Positions 9,209 to 17,811 of a DNA stretch of 64,000 bases are shown here, one piece after another (the first letter of the stretch is position 1; every line of letters begins with the position of its first letter). Under the pieces are notes generated by a model. The model ran no database searches and was not told the origin of the DNA. It saw nothing but the letters and a program-made list of their open reading frames with translations. The DNA comes from Oculatella sp. LEGE 06141 (GTDB lineage: Bacteria > Cyanobacteriota > Cyanobacteriia > Elainellales > Elainellaceae). A program made the position numbers and the translations under genes. Location: positions 186,001 to 250,000 of the forward strand of contig NZ_JADEWO010000004.1 of the NCBI RefSeq assembly GCF_015207605.1. The letters are read 5' to 3'.

Positions 9209-9369
9209 ATCCTCAATTTGTTTGAGACAGGGAACTCCTTTTAGTCCTGAGTTTCTCTGCCTCTTCATGAATTTCTTTTCGCGCTACATTCTTTCATAGC
9301 AGCTACCAGAGTACATTTGCTCATTTGGAACCTGCTAACCAGTGGATCGTGTGGGCAAATAATTTTACA

Positions 9370-9396
9370 GGCAGGAACGTCACATACGTTCCTGCC
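9370..9396. terminator. Hairpin between convergent ferredoxin and SpoIID-like genes
   Basis: Perfect 11-bp inverted repeat GGCAGGAACGT / ACGTTCCTGCC with a 5-nt loop, lying between two convergent genes. T-rich sequence follows on the plus side (TTGTCGTGCTT) and TGTAAAATT on the minus side, so it could terminate either transcript, though neither run is strong. The rest of 9209-9561 holds no gene I can support. Confidence 0.6.
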
Positions 9397-9561
9397 TTGT
9401 CGTGCTTATTCAAGAAACAGTTGCTACGAATAAGCTGTAGAGGTCTAATCATCAAAGCCTCTACAGCCATACGTTATATTGGTCTGTTCTTCGAGAAGGG
9501 ATGAGCGCTCCTGGCAAACGCTGGCGTATGCTCGCTGCGCCACTCACAGGATGTTGCCGAG

Positions 9562-11484
9562 TTAGAGGCGAGGACGAAGCGGTGTTTTATCATCGAGAGC
9601 CTGATTAAGGCCAGGTATCAGGCTCGGTTGAGAGGGTTGACGGGTTGTCTTTTCCTGGGACTGTACCTTTGCTTGCGGTTTGGACTGCAACCTGGATTTG
9701 GTTGTCGTTGCCAGGGAGTCAGATGTTTCTGGCTCTCGCCAGAAGGTGATGCTGCTATTTAACGGTTCAAGACGGGTTCCTGGATAGTAGAAGCTGAGAA
9801 TGCGATCGCTCGACCAACCCAAATCGCCCAGGCGATAAGCACCTGTCTGGCTCATCCCTACGCCATGCCCCAGACCACCCCCCACAAAGGCATAGCCCTT
9901 CAATACCCGTGCTGGGTCAGGAGATGGGCTTGGATTGGCCTGAGCCGTATCCACAGAAGCTGGTTGGGCAGACGGTGCCGCCGTTCCCTGGTTTGGGGTT
10001 GGTTCGTAGATGGGATCTAGATAAAACAGCGTGCTGTTGGGAGCATAGAGCGCGCGCATAATTTCATCTTTTTCAAGTTCAACTTTGCCGCGATCGGTTT
10101 GGACGGCGATGCGTTGAACCCGTCCGGATGGCGATCGTTCCACAACGTCTAGCTGCTGAATGGTCGTGAAGTTAGCCAATGGATGCTGTTGGTTCTGCAA
10201 ATACTGCTTCAAATCAGCCGCAATTTTAGGCAGGGTATTTTCGACGCGCCAGCGAAACATATTCCAGCCTTCTTCGTTAAACCCGGTTCTGCTGTTAATG
10301 AAAGCACGGAAATTGGCCTCATCGGCCAGGCTATCGCGAGACAAATCCCACACGTTTTGCACCGAATCAACCACCGCTTTGAGATAGGGCCGATCGGGGC
10401 CGTTCCACACGCTGCTAAATGGAGCCGTTACTCCGCCTGTGGTGGAGGAATACAGGGCATCAACCAGCTCGTTTTGGTACGTTAAGACCATCCCCTGAGT
10501 AGCCGTGATGGCGCGATCGCTAGCAGGAGCCGCCCCTTCTAGCCCCCGATACACCTGGCACTGAGTATCGGCGCAGAGTTGGTAATTGTCGATCGCAAAC
10601 CGCCGGACGTTTCGCAGGGCATAGGTGCGTGCTAAAACGGCCTGCGCTTCAATGGTGGTTTGAGGCGCACCTAGCCCAATTTCGTGAGGTACCACACCCC
10701 GCAGATAGGTTTCGATCGGCACCTGATTTACCAGGGTGTAGGTACCATAGGCGTTGGTCTGAAGCCGCAGACTGCCAGCATAGAGCCGACGACCATGCTC
10801 ATCTCGGTTGAATGTGACCTGAGTGCGGCTGTTTGCCGTCGTAATTTCCAGTTCATCTCGCTCGTAGCGATAGCCATTGACTGTGAAGGCCGCCTTTGGC
10901 TGTTGATATTGCACCTGGGTATCGACAAAGGCAGAGGTTGACCCGTTAGAGCGCAGGTTTTGCATCAACAGCCGCCGCAATAGCGGTGTTTTGTAAGTGT
11001 CTCGCTTCGCCCAAACCTGCCACTGTCGCGGTTGAGCCAGCTCGACCTCAACTCCGCGTGCTTTCCATTGATTCGCGCTATCTTCGGCACTTTCAAAGCT
11101 GCGGTGAGTGCTAAGAACCACCCGCTCGTTAACAACGGGTTCTGCTAATTGCTGCGGCGTGATGTTGAGCTTAACGCTGTTACTGGTAACGACGGACTGT
11201 TCTTGATTGGCGGTTTTGAATTTAAGCGTAAGGCGATCGCCCGTCAGCGGTTGCAACACAATTTCATCATTTGAATTCGACCCAAACCGCTGCACAATAC
11301 CCACATCCAGCGTGGGATTGAGGGGCGCAGTTTGAGCCGTCGCGGCTTCTGGCACGACACTGGCGACAGATACCGTCATCAACGCTGTACCAGCCAAACA
11401 GCCAGACCAGCGCTGTAACATAGAACGGATTAGCATGGTGATCGCTCGATGGTTGGAACGGTTCAACTGAGACTGTTTACTCAC
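9562..11484 (-). CDS. SpoIID/LytB-domain secreted protein
   Basis: About 640 residues. An N-terminal signal peptide (WSGCLAGTALMTVSVASVV, cleavage near ATAQT) sends it across the inner membrane. A first region (about 60-180) resembles SPOR/SpoIID-associated segments. The SpoIID domain follows: YGTYTLVNQVPIETYLRGVVPHEI, then EAQAVLARTYAL, SSTTGG and near the end GGGLGHGVGMSQTGAY. The family cleaves or binds denuded peptidoglycan glycan strands. A Pro/Ser-rich linker splits the domain around residue 500. The start is the GTG at 11484, 7 nt after GAGGAG; another in-frame GTG overlaps that site and the next ATG lacks one. Confidence 0.85.
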   Translation of the reverse strand: MSKQSQLNRSNHRAITMLIRSMLQRWSGCLAGTALMTVSVASVVPEAATAQTAPLNPTLDVGIVQRFGSNSNDEIVLQPLTGDRLTLKFKTANQEQSVVTSNSVKLNITPQQLAEPVVNERVVLSTHRSFESAEDSANQWKARGVEVELAQPRQWQVWAKRDTYKTPLLRRLLMQNLRSNGSTSAFVDTQVQYQQPKAAFTVNGYRYERDELEITTANSRTQVTFNRDEHGRRLYAGSLRLQTNAYGTYTLVNQVPIETYLRGVVPHEIGLGAPQTTIEAQAVLARTYALRNVRRFAIDNYQLCADTQCQVYRGLEGAAPASDRAITATQGMVLTYQNELVDALYSSTTGGVTAPFSSVWNGPDRPYLKAVVDSVQNVWDLSRDSLADEANFRAFINSRTGFNEEGWNMFRWRVENTLPKIAADLKQYLQNQQHPLANFTTIQQLDVVERSPSGRVQRIAVQTDRGKVELEKDEIMRALYAPNSTLFYLDPIYEPTPNQGTAAPSAQPASVDTAQANPSPSPDPARVLKGYAFVGGGLGHGVGMSQTGAYRLGDLGWSSDRILSFYYPGTRLEPLNSSITFWREPETSDSLATTTKSRLQSKPQAKVQSQEKTTRQPSQPSLIPGLNQALDDKTPLRPRL

Positions 11485-11883
11485 AACGCTACTCCTCACC
11501 CAATGGCAACTGAGTCAATCTGGATCAGATTATCAACTCTATCTAAAGGTATAGCCAACTTCTTAACGGAATCTATCTAAAGCCATAAGTAACTTTACGT
11601 AAGTTGACAATCAAACGTTGAGGTTGCTGAAACGCAAATCTTGTTTAGCAGTGTCGTCGGGCAACCGCCATCCAACTGTAGAAGGCTTAGGCCATTGTAA
11701 AGGTTCAGATCGAGCTTGAGCCTTCGTTAGTGTTTCCAAACCATAACGCTGCACCTCGTAGTTCGTGCCAACTTCACCAATTCTTGACCTTAGCTTTTAG
11801 CTTCTAGTAGGCTACGTGTTTCGGCTGGCTCAAGCTCCAGGAGTACAGTCTTTCCCTCAGTTGTTGACCCAATCCGGCAGCTA

Positions 11884-11994
11884 ATGTTTCGCATGAGCCA
11901 TAGTACTTGGGCTGCTACGCTTTTGGCAGGCTTTGCCTTAACCCTGTCGGTCGAGTCGATTCAGACACTGAGATCTGATTCAGACCCTACTTAG
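11884..11994 (+). CDS. Possible very small membrane or secreted peptide
   Basis: An ATG-initiated frame of 36 codons whose middle is hydrophobic (STWAATLLAGFALTLSV), like a signal peptide or single membrane helix. No clear ribosome-binding site and no recognised family. Listed as a weak candidate only because it lies in a long otherwise empty interval. Confidence 0.2.
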   Translation: MFRMSHSTWAATLLAGFALTLSVESIQTLRSDSDPT

Positions 11995-12049
11995 ACTTGG
12001 AGAGTGGCTTCAGGAAAGGTTGCCAGAAAATGATGTCGAAACGTTGCAA

Positions 12050-12070
12050 CTCATACTCATAACGAGTATG
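12050..12070. promoter_or_regulatory. Dyad TCATACTC-N5-GAGTATGA upstream of srxA
   Basis: Perfect 8-bp inverted repeat with a 5-bp spacer, ending 35 bp before the sulfiredoxin start. The size and symmetry suit a dimeric repressor or activator site. It does not match the PerR or Fur consensus well. Because the downstream genes are peroxide-defence genes, an oxidative-stress regulator is the natural guess. Confidence 0.4.
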
Positions 12071-12105
12071 ATTAAGAAGAAGCAACATGGAACTGAAATA
12101 GAAGC

Positions 12106-12372
12106 ATGGCAGTAAAAATCCAGGAAGTCCCCATCCAAGAAATCCGTCGTCCGCTGTTTCGCCAAAACGACCAGGACAAAGTGGCCGCGCTAATGGAGTC
12201 AATTCGGGAAATTGGCCTGCAAGAGCCGATTGACGTTCTAGAAGTGGAAGGGAAATATTATGGTTTCTCTGGTTGCCATCGCTACGAAGCTTGCAGTCGT
12301 TTAGGGTATGAGACCATTCGTTGTCGTGTCCGTCGAGCACCTAAATCAGTTTTACAAATGCACCTCGCTTAA
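12106..12372 (+). CDS. srxA: Sulfiredoxin
   Basis: 88-residue enzyme of the ParB/sulfiredoxin fold. It reduces overoxidised (sulfinic) cysteine in 2-Cys peroxiredoxins using ATP. Conserved features are IRRPLFRQNDQDKV, PIDVLEVEGKYYGFSGCHR with the catalytic Cys57, and the C-terminal VLQMHLA. The GCHRYEA motif and length match cyanobacterial sulfiredoxins better than chromosome-partitioning ParB proteins. It lies 107 bp upstream of dps on the same strand, and the pair suggests a peroxide-response unit. Confidence 0.9.
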   Translation: MAVKIQEVPIQEIRRPLFRQNDQDKVAALMESIREIGLQEPIDVLEVEGKYYGFSGCHRYEACSRLGYETIRCRVRRAPKSVLQMHLA

Positions 12373-12479
12373 ATTAAGAGGGTCGCTCGACAAACTTACT
12401 CGGCGAAAAACGGTTGTTCTAGCAATTTCCGCCCCACGCGGATACTTTCATTCAGCTTTAGTTCACTACAGGAGAACCT

Positions 12480-12968
12480 ATGCAAGTTCAAAATCAATCA
12501 CAGCCTATGGACATTGGGATTGGAGAAACCGATCGCAATGCCATCGCAGATGGGCTGTCTCGTTTACTGGCCGATACTTACTCGCTTTATCTCAAGACCC
12601 ACAATTTCCATTGGAACGTCACAGGGCCGCTGTTCCAAACGCTGCACACGATGTTTGAAACTCAGTACACCGAGCTAGCAGTAGCGGTTGATGACATCGC
12701 TGAGCGAATTCGTTCTCTGGGATTTCCGGCTCCTGGTACCTATAGCGAGTATGCAGAGCTTAGCTCTATCCCTGAAACACCAGGCGTACCCAAAGCAGAA
12801 GAAATGATTGCTTTGCTGGTTGAAGGTAACGAGGCCGTCGTTCGCACGGCACGGGCAGCGTTCCCAGCAGCAGAGAAGGCTGGCGATGAGTCTACGGCTG
12901 ACCTGCTCACCGAGCGGATGCGTCTACACGAAAAAACCGCCTGGATGCTCCGCAGCTTGTTGCAATAG
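12480..12968 (+). CDS. dps: Dps-family ferritin-like DNA-protection protein
   Basis: 162-residue Dps/MrgA protein. It forms a dodecameric cage that oxidises Fe(II) with hydrogen peroxide and stores iron, limiting hydroxyl-radical damage. The inter-subunit ferroxidase residues are visible as His44 (NFHWNVTGP), His56, Glu60, Asp71 and Glu75. The ATG has AGGAGA just upstream. Its position after srxA and before an HTH-GrpE-like gene suggests a stress cluster. In Synechocystis the homologue (MrgA) affects iron use, but that role cannot be assigned here by sequence. Confidence 0.94.
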   Translation: MQVQNQSQPMDIGIGETDRNAIADGLSRLLADTYSLYLKTHNFHWNVTGPLFQTLHTMFETQYTELAVAVDDIAERIRSLGFPAPGTYSEYAELSSIPETPGVPKAEEMIALLVEGNEAVVRTARAAFPAAEKAGDESTADLLTERMRLHEKTAWMLRSLLQ

Positions 12969-13039
12969 TAATCGTGAAGCTTTGAATAATAGACTTTGAT
13001 CAGCAAGCCGATCCGCATGTCTACTATTCGAGTTTTCCG

Positions 13040-13711
13040 ATGAGCCAAGTTTCTGCTTCAAATTACACCTGTCTGTTGCGATCGCTGATGCAAGAGGCAG
13101 GTGTTTCTAGTTTTAAAGCGCTCAGCCAGGTGGCAGGGGTATCTGAATGGCAGGTGCGTCAGCTTCGCCAGGGACGGGCAGCCCAAATGCGGCTGCAAGA
13201 ATTACACCGCATCAGTCAGGCGTTGCACCTTTCGGTGGCCGATCTGGTTGAAACTTTTTCTGAGTTAGCACTGCATGGAGCGCCAACGGGTACAGCGCCA
13301 AGCAACGTTAACGTAGAGGCATGGCAGCAAGACTATCAGCGATTACAGGCTCAACTGGCGGCACAGCGAGAGCAGCTTTGGCAAGAGTTTCAACTCGCCA
13401 GCCTGCAAACGCTGGAATCGTGGATGCTTCAGTTTCCTACTGCCGCCTATGCTGCTCAACAGAATCCTCAAATCCCGGCGGCTCGGTTGCTGCCATTGAT
13501 GCGTCCGGTGGAGCAGTTGTTAACCCAGTGGGGCATTGAGGCGATCGCCCCGGTTGGCACTGAACTTCCTTACGACCCGCACTTTCACCAACTGATGGAT
13601 GGAACGGCTGCACCGGGAGAGCCGGTCAGGATTCGCTACACCGGGTATCGTCAGGGCGACAAGCTGTTGCATCGAGCGAAAGTTAGCCCGGTTGTTCATG
13701 ATTTACCTTAG
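13040..13711 (+). CDS. HTH domain fused to a GrpE-like C-terminal head
   Basis: 223 residues. Residues about 20-70 form an XRE-like helix-turn-helix (FKALSQVAGVSEWQVRQLRQG, then a HRISQALHLSVADL block). Residues 90-130 are Gln/Leu-rich and predicted coiled coil. Residues 165-217 look like the GrpE beta-head: GIEAIAPVGTELPYDPHFHQ, then GEPVRIRYTGYRQGDKLLHRAKVSP. GrpE is the nucleotide-exchange factor of DnaK, so this could be a DnaK cofactor carrying a DNA-binding or regulatory module. It is much diverged from normal GrpE and is unlikely to be the housekeeping copy. It follows dps by 71 bp. Confidence 0.78.
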   Translation: MSQVSASNYTCLLRSLMQEAGVSSFKALSQVAGVSEWQVRQLRQGRAAQMRLQELHRISQALHLSVADLVETFSELALHGAPTGTAPSNVNVEAWQQDYQRLQAQLAAQREQLWQEFQLASLQTLESWMLQFPTAAYAAQQNPQIPAARLLPLMRPVEQLLTQWGIEAIAPVGTELPYDPHFHQLMDGTAAPGEPVRIRYTGYRQGDKLLHRAKVSPVVHDLP

Positions 13712-13752
13712 AGGCTTCGGGTCTATTTCCTGCTTGCCACAGTTTCTCGATC

Positions 13753-15357
13753 CTATGGGGATGGGCTGGATTGTGGGGGCACCGGGGGTACGGTTGTCGG
13801 GCTGGGCAGCGCTGGGGGATTGGTTGGTGCAACCGTTGGGGAAGCACCGGGCGCAATAGCAGGAGCCGTTTGTACCGGGCTAGGGGAATTCGCCGGACTA
13901 ACAGGCGACGCTGGAGCGGTAATGGCTGGGGTTTCTTCCCGTTCGCCTAAGATGCCTGGAGCACCCGTGTCGTAAAATCCGGCAACGCAAGCAATCATAT
14001 AGGTTGCTAGCGTTCCAACGAACAGAGCCTTCCAGCCAAGGGCGGCGATATCGCGACGGCGTGAGGGGATTAGCGCTGAAACACCACCGACAAAAATACC
14101 GACTGACGCGAGATGGGCAAACCCAGATAAGGCATAGCTAACAATTAGCACGGCGCGATCGCTAATGACCCGCTGTGCTTCGGGTAATGCGGCGGCTTCC
14201 CCCAACGCTTGATAGGGCGGAATTGCTGTTTCTAGCAATCTACGTCCAATAATCACGGACGATTGCCACAGTTCGTTCCATTCCAGGGACACTCCAGTCA
14301 ACGCTGTTAGGGGCAGAAAGAGTGCGCCCAAAATGTTCGAGAGCGTGAAGACTTGAAAGAACTCTCCTACGGAGCCGGGTAAAATAGCCAACCAGCCAAA
14401 CAGTTGATTGATTAACGAAACCAATCCCAGAATCAGGATCAGGACAGCGGCGATCGACACGGCCATTTTGACCCCATCCAGCGCTCCAATAATAGCCGCA
14501 TCCAATGGGCTAATGCGCTCGATCGGTTCACCACCTACGGTTTCACGGGCTGCTTCTCCCGATTCAGATGCATCCGTTAAGGTGTATTCCGACGCTCTAA
14601 TATCGTCCTGGCGGGGGATTCCTGCGGCAGTCAGCGGAATTTCGGTTTCGGGCACCAAAATTTTGGACAGAACAAAACAGGCTGGAATAGCGATGATAGA
14701 TGCCGATACAAGGTGTCCCAGAATGTTTGGGAAGACCGGGCGCAAAAAGCTGACATAGATCGCCAATGTAGACGATGCTGCCGTGCCAAAGCAGCAGGAC
14801 AAAATGGCGCAGAGTTCGCTGCGGGTCATTTTAGCCAGAAAAGGTTTCACGACGATCGCCGCTTCAATGCCCACAAAAATATTCGCTGCACCGCTGAGCG
14901 CTTCTGCACCGCTCAACCGCATTACCGTATAGAAAATTTTGGCGAAGATCGTAGTAACGAACTGAATGACACCAATGTTGTACAACAGTGCCATTAAGCC
15001 AGAGAAAAAGATTACGGTGGGCAATGCTCGAAAGGCGAAAATGTAGCCAAGGTTGATGTCTGGCTCTGTACCAGGCACCGGAACAATGTTGCGCCCAAAG
15101 ACAAATCGTGCCCCAAAGTCAGCGGCGATAAACAAACTGTCCAAAAAGCTGCTAAAAAGCTGCAACGCTTCGCGCGAACCTGGCACTACAAACACCAAAG
15201 CCCCTAAACCCAATTGCAGCAAAATTCCGGCGATCGCCAACCGCCAGGGAAAATATTTGAGCTTACGATTTTCGGAAAAAATCCAGGCGATGCCGCACAG
15301 GCCAAAAATTCCGATTAGCGAAATGATGTTGAGAGGGATGGCATTGAGGTAATTCAT
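13753..15357 (-). CDS. nupC: NupC-type concentrative nucleoside transporter
   Basis: 534-residue polytopic inner-membrane protein of the CNT family, which imports nucleosides by H+ or Na+ symport. The transport core shows FVFGRNIVPVPG, ALPTVIFFSGLMALLYNIGVIQ, the LSGAEALSGAANIFVGIEAAIVVKP region and SYALSGFAHLASVGIFVGG, all typical of the family. Two oddities: a hydrophilic insert of about 40 residues in the middle, and a C-terminal extension of about 75 residues rich in Pro, Ser, Thr and Ala after the last membrane helix. Typical bacterial members are near 400 residues. Single-gene unit. Confidence 0.9.
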   Translation of the reverse strand: MNYLNAIPLNIISLIGIFGLCGIAWIFSENRKLKYFPWRLAIAGILLQLGLGALVFVVPGSREALQLFSSFLDSLFIAADFGARFVFGRNIVPVPGTEPDINLGYIFAFRALPTVIFFSGLMALLYNIGVIQFVTTIFAKIFYTVMRLSGAEALSGAANIFVGIEAAIVVKPFLAKMTRSELCAILSCCFGTAASSTLAIYVSFLRPVFPNILGHLVSASIIAIPACFVLSKILVPETEIPLTAAGIPRQDDIRASEYTLTDASESGEAARETVGGEPIERISPLDAAIIGALDGVKMAVSIAAVLILILGLVSLINQLFGWLAILPGSVGEFFQVFTLSNILGALFLPLTALTGVSLEWNELWQSSVIIGRRLLETAIPPYQALGEAAALPEAQRVISDRAVLIVSYALSGFAHLASVGIFVGGVSALIPSRRRDIAALGWKALFVGTLATYMIACVAGFYDTGAPGILGEREETPAITAPASPVSPANSPSPVQTAPAIAPGASPTVAPTNPPALPSPTTVPPVPPQSSPSP

Positions 15358-15447
15358 AGGATGAGTTCTTTCGCCAGTTCAGGGCTAGCAGCTAGTTGAG
15401 CAACTACTAAATTTGGATAGTCGATCTGAGTGGGTTGAGCATCAATT

Positions 15448-15553
15448 TAGCGAAGGTGTGGCTAAAAGACATGGTGTCTACGCTACTGATGCTTCAAGGT
15501 AGACGGAAAATCTAGTTTTTCGTCCACCGCTTAAAACTTTGACACCTTCGCTA
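15448..15553. repeat. 12-bp inverted repeat enclosing a second hairpin
   Basis: TAGCGAAGGTGT (15448-15459) and its exact complement ACACCTTCGCTA (15542-15553) flank an 82-nt interval. Inside it, GTAGACGGAAAATCTA and TAGTTTTTCGTCCAC form an imperfect hairpin. It lies between the divergent nupC and zinc-ribbon genes. Could be a structured leader, a small RNA or a decayed mobile repeat. Confidence 0.5.
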
Positions 15554-15630
15554 TCCTCCACTGAAATCTCTAATCTTTAGTTTCGGTTGTGAGTAGGATA
15601 GTAGGTATCTAGCCTCTTCATCTTTGATGC

Positions 15631-15918
15631 ATGGACGCATTTAATCCGTTTCCTCCTGAATGGACTCAATCAGCAGCACACGCCCGAGAGTTTAGTTGCC
15701 CTACCTGTCGTTCAGCCTCGGTTGAAGCGGAACATGTTTGGATCAACCGCCGATCGCCCGTTTTTACTGAAGATCATCGCCGTAAATGGCAAGAGTTTTA
15801 TCAATGCCGCTGTGGAACGGTGTGGTGGGCCTGGAGTTCCGATCGCCCCCCTACTGATTTGAAACAACCCGATCGACCTGAATCACCGTGGACGAACTGG
15901 AACTTGTTTGACAGTTAA
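15631..15918 (+). CDS. Conserved zinc-ribbon protein, unknown function
   Basis: 95 residues with a CPTC pair near residue 23 and a CRC pair near residue 62 (YQCRCGTVWWAWSSDRPP), giving four cysteines suited to one zinc ion. Other conserved-looking parts are the N-terminal FNPFPPEW and VWINRRSPVFTEDHRRKWQEF. I recall close relatives throughout filamentous cyanobacteria, all annotated as hypothetical. Soluble, with no signal peptide. No operon partner; the upstream interval contains an inverted repeat. Function unknown. Confidence 0.8.
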   Translation: MDAFNPFPPEWTQSAAHAREFSCPTCRSASVEAEHVWINRRSPVFTEDHRRKWQEFYQCRCGTVWWAWSSDRPPTDLKQPDRPESPWTNWNLFDS

Positions 15919-16103
15919 TTCAGTGGTACCAATCGCACCCGTTTGGGCGGGATTAACGGTTGCGTTGTCAACAGCGGCTCGAAACAGGGGGTTCGGCTGA
16001 ATGCACTCAGGGTACCCACTTAGCCGTTTGATCTAAAGAAATAACAACGCGATCGCTAATGTGGGAACTCAGGTATCGTAGTGGGAGATCATTGGAGTAG
16101 GCT

Positions 16104-16889
16104 GTGTATCTGACCTCTCCTATGACAGAACCACGCATTTCGAATGACAAGGTGCCAGAGGTGTTTGCCCTGGCCGCGCGGCTATATACCCGCAAACAAC
16201 ACGACCAGGGATATGCTCTTCCAGAGCTGCTTCAGGCTGGTTTAGAGGCAGATATCCCTCCAGAGTATGTTCAGGCGGCTTTGCACTATCTTCAAACGAT
16301 TGACCTTCAGCAACAGTTGCAGCAGCAGGCGATCGAGCGTCGAAAAAAGCTGTGGATGGGGGCTATCGCGTCAAGCGTTACGCTTCTAGGTTGGCTAGTG
16401 TGGACGTACCAATCGTTGACCGCAGCCACCGAAAAGGTAGACTTCTCGTGGCAGAAAGTAGAGAACCAGTTGCGACGGCAGGCCGATCTGATTCCCAGCC
16501 TGATCGATGTAACCCAGTCGAGCGCTCACCCAGAGCGGGAACTGGCGGCAGTTTTAGCCCATACGCGGCAAAGCTTTTTAGCGGCAAACACTCGTATGGA
16601 AAAGATCGAAGCGGCCAACGAGTTAGCCAGGGCGCTCAATCGGTTTGAGAACTATATGATGCAAAACCCCCTATTGCGCTCAAACCAAGTGGTTGCTGGT
16701 TTGCAATATGAGTTAACCGATTCTGAGAACCAGCTTGCCGCTAAGCGAAACCGATATAACTACACGGTTCATGGGTACAACCAGCAGGTGCAATCGCTGC
16801 CTAAGTCTCTGGTTGCTCCTATTCTTGGCTATGAACCCAAGCCTTACTTCGATACAGAAAATGCTAGAGTTCCCGTGATGATGCCCTGA
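16104..16889 (+). CDS. LemA family membrane protein
   Basis: 261 residues. After an N-terminal helical region of about 75 residues comes one membrane helix (residues about 82-105, MGAIASSVTLLGWLVWTY). The LemA coiled-coil domain follows: VENQLRRQADLIPSLIDVTQ, then an ANELARALNRFENYM block and AKRNRYNYTVHGYNQ near the C-terminus. LemA proteins are membrane-anchored helical bundles of unclear function. The start is the GTG at 16104 with GGAG 6 nt upstream; the ATG at 16122 has no comparable site. The N-terminal extension before the membrane helix is longer than in ordinary LemA proteins. Confidence 0.87.
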   Translation: MYLTSPMTEPRISNDKVPEVFALAARLYTRKQHDQGYALPELLQAGLEADIPPEYVQAALHYLQTIDLQQQLQQQAIERRKKLWMGAIASSVTLLGWLVWTYQSLTAATEKVDFSWQKVENQLRRQADLIPSLIDVTQSSAHPERELAAVLAHTRQSFLAANTRMEKIEAANELARALNRFENYMMQNPLLRSNQVVAGLQYELTDSENQLAAKRNRYNYTVHGYNQQVQSLPKSLVAPILGYEPKPYFDTENARVPVMMP

Positions 16890-17018
16890 TCTGTCTTGCT
16901 CTGAACGGCTTGATCGAAGGGATGGGTTGGAGGCGATCGCCGCTAAACCCCACGAAAATCGAGTCTGCTACCGTGGTCTCCATCTACGATAGAAGAAGAT
17001 CGATTTACATTACTCAAC

Positions 17019-17795
17019 ATGATTTGGCAGGAGATTTACGGGAACTGGGTGTTAGTCCCTCCCCGACCCGTTGCAGTCATTCATTTTTTAGGCGGAGCGT
17101 TTGTGGCAACGGCTCCCCATGTCACCTACCGCTGGCTGTTAGAAAACCTGGCTAACCAGGGATATGCAGTCGTCGCGACTCCATTTGTTAATACGCTCGA
17201 CCATGCAGCGATCGCCAAACAAACCCTGCGGATCTTCAACTTAGGGTTAGAGCATCTTCTAACAGAAGTCATTCAAAAACGCTATCTCCCGGTTTACGGC
17301 ATCGGGCACAGCATGGGCTGCAAGCTGCATTTGCTAATTGGCAGTTTGTTTCCGCAGGAACGCGCCGGAAATATTCTGATTTCGTTCAATAACTATCCGG
17401 CTCGTCGCGCCATTCCGCTGGTTGAGCAGTTTGTGCAATTTTCGCCAAACTTTGCCATTGAATTCACGCCTTCGCCAGAAGAGACGAATCTGCTGATTGA
17501 GAAGCAATATCAGGTACGGCGCAATCTGCTGGTTAAGTTTAGAAATGATGATATTGACCAAACCAGGCCGCTGAGCGAAGCCATGCTCACCCGATTTCCA
17601 GAAATGACCACCATTCAGATTTTGAATGGCAACCATCTCACTCCTTTAGGGCAGGATGTGAGCTGGACAGCGGGCGCTTCATTTACACCGTTAGATGCGA
17701 TCGCCCAATTTGTGCGACAGGAAGTGTATCGAGACTTGAACCAGCTAAAGCGCACTGTGTTGCTGTGGCTTGATCCGATGACTTCACTACCGTGA
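17019..17795 (+). CDS. DUF1350 alpha/beta-hydrolase-like protein
   Basis: 258 residues matching the DUF1350 family of cyanobacteria and plant plastids: VAVIHFLGGAFVATAPHVTYR near the N-terminus, VVATPFVNTLDH, and the nucleophile-elbow-like GIGHSMGCKLH at about residues 90-100. The GHSMG motif supports an alpha/beta-hydrolase fold, but the substrate is unknown. Ends 17 bp from the convergent lipoprotein gene. It follows lemA on the same strand by about 130 bp and may or may not share its transcript. Confidence 0.85.
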   Translation: MIWQEIYGNWVLVPPRPVAVIHFLGGAFVATAPHVTYRWLLENLANQGYAVVATPFVNTLDHAAIAKQTLRIFNLGLEHLLTEVIQKRYLPVYGIGHSMGCKLHLLIGSLFPQERAGNILISFNNYPARRAIPLVEQFVQFSPNFAIEFTPSPEETNLLIEKQYQVRRNLLVKFRNDDIDQTRPLSEAMLTRFPEMTTIQILNGNHLTPLGQDVSWTAGASFTPLDAIAQFVRQEVYRDLNQLKRTVLLWLDPMTSLP

Positions 17796-17811
17796 GTGGT
17801 TTCAACCTCAA

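Larger units (their letters stand above)
11485..12105. other. Intergenic region upstream of srxA
   Basis: About 620 bases between the divergent SpoIID-like and sulfiredoxin genes. Contents: a possible 36-codon reading frame at 11884-11994 and a dyad at 12050-12070. The words TCTATCTAAAG recur near 11536 and 11571. Otherwise nothing recognisable. Confidence 0.45.
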
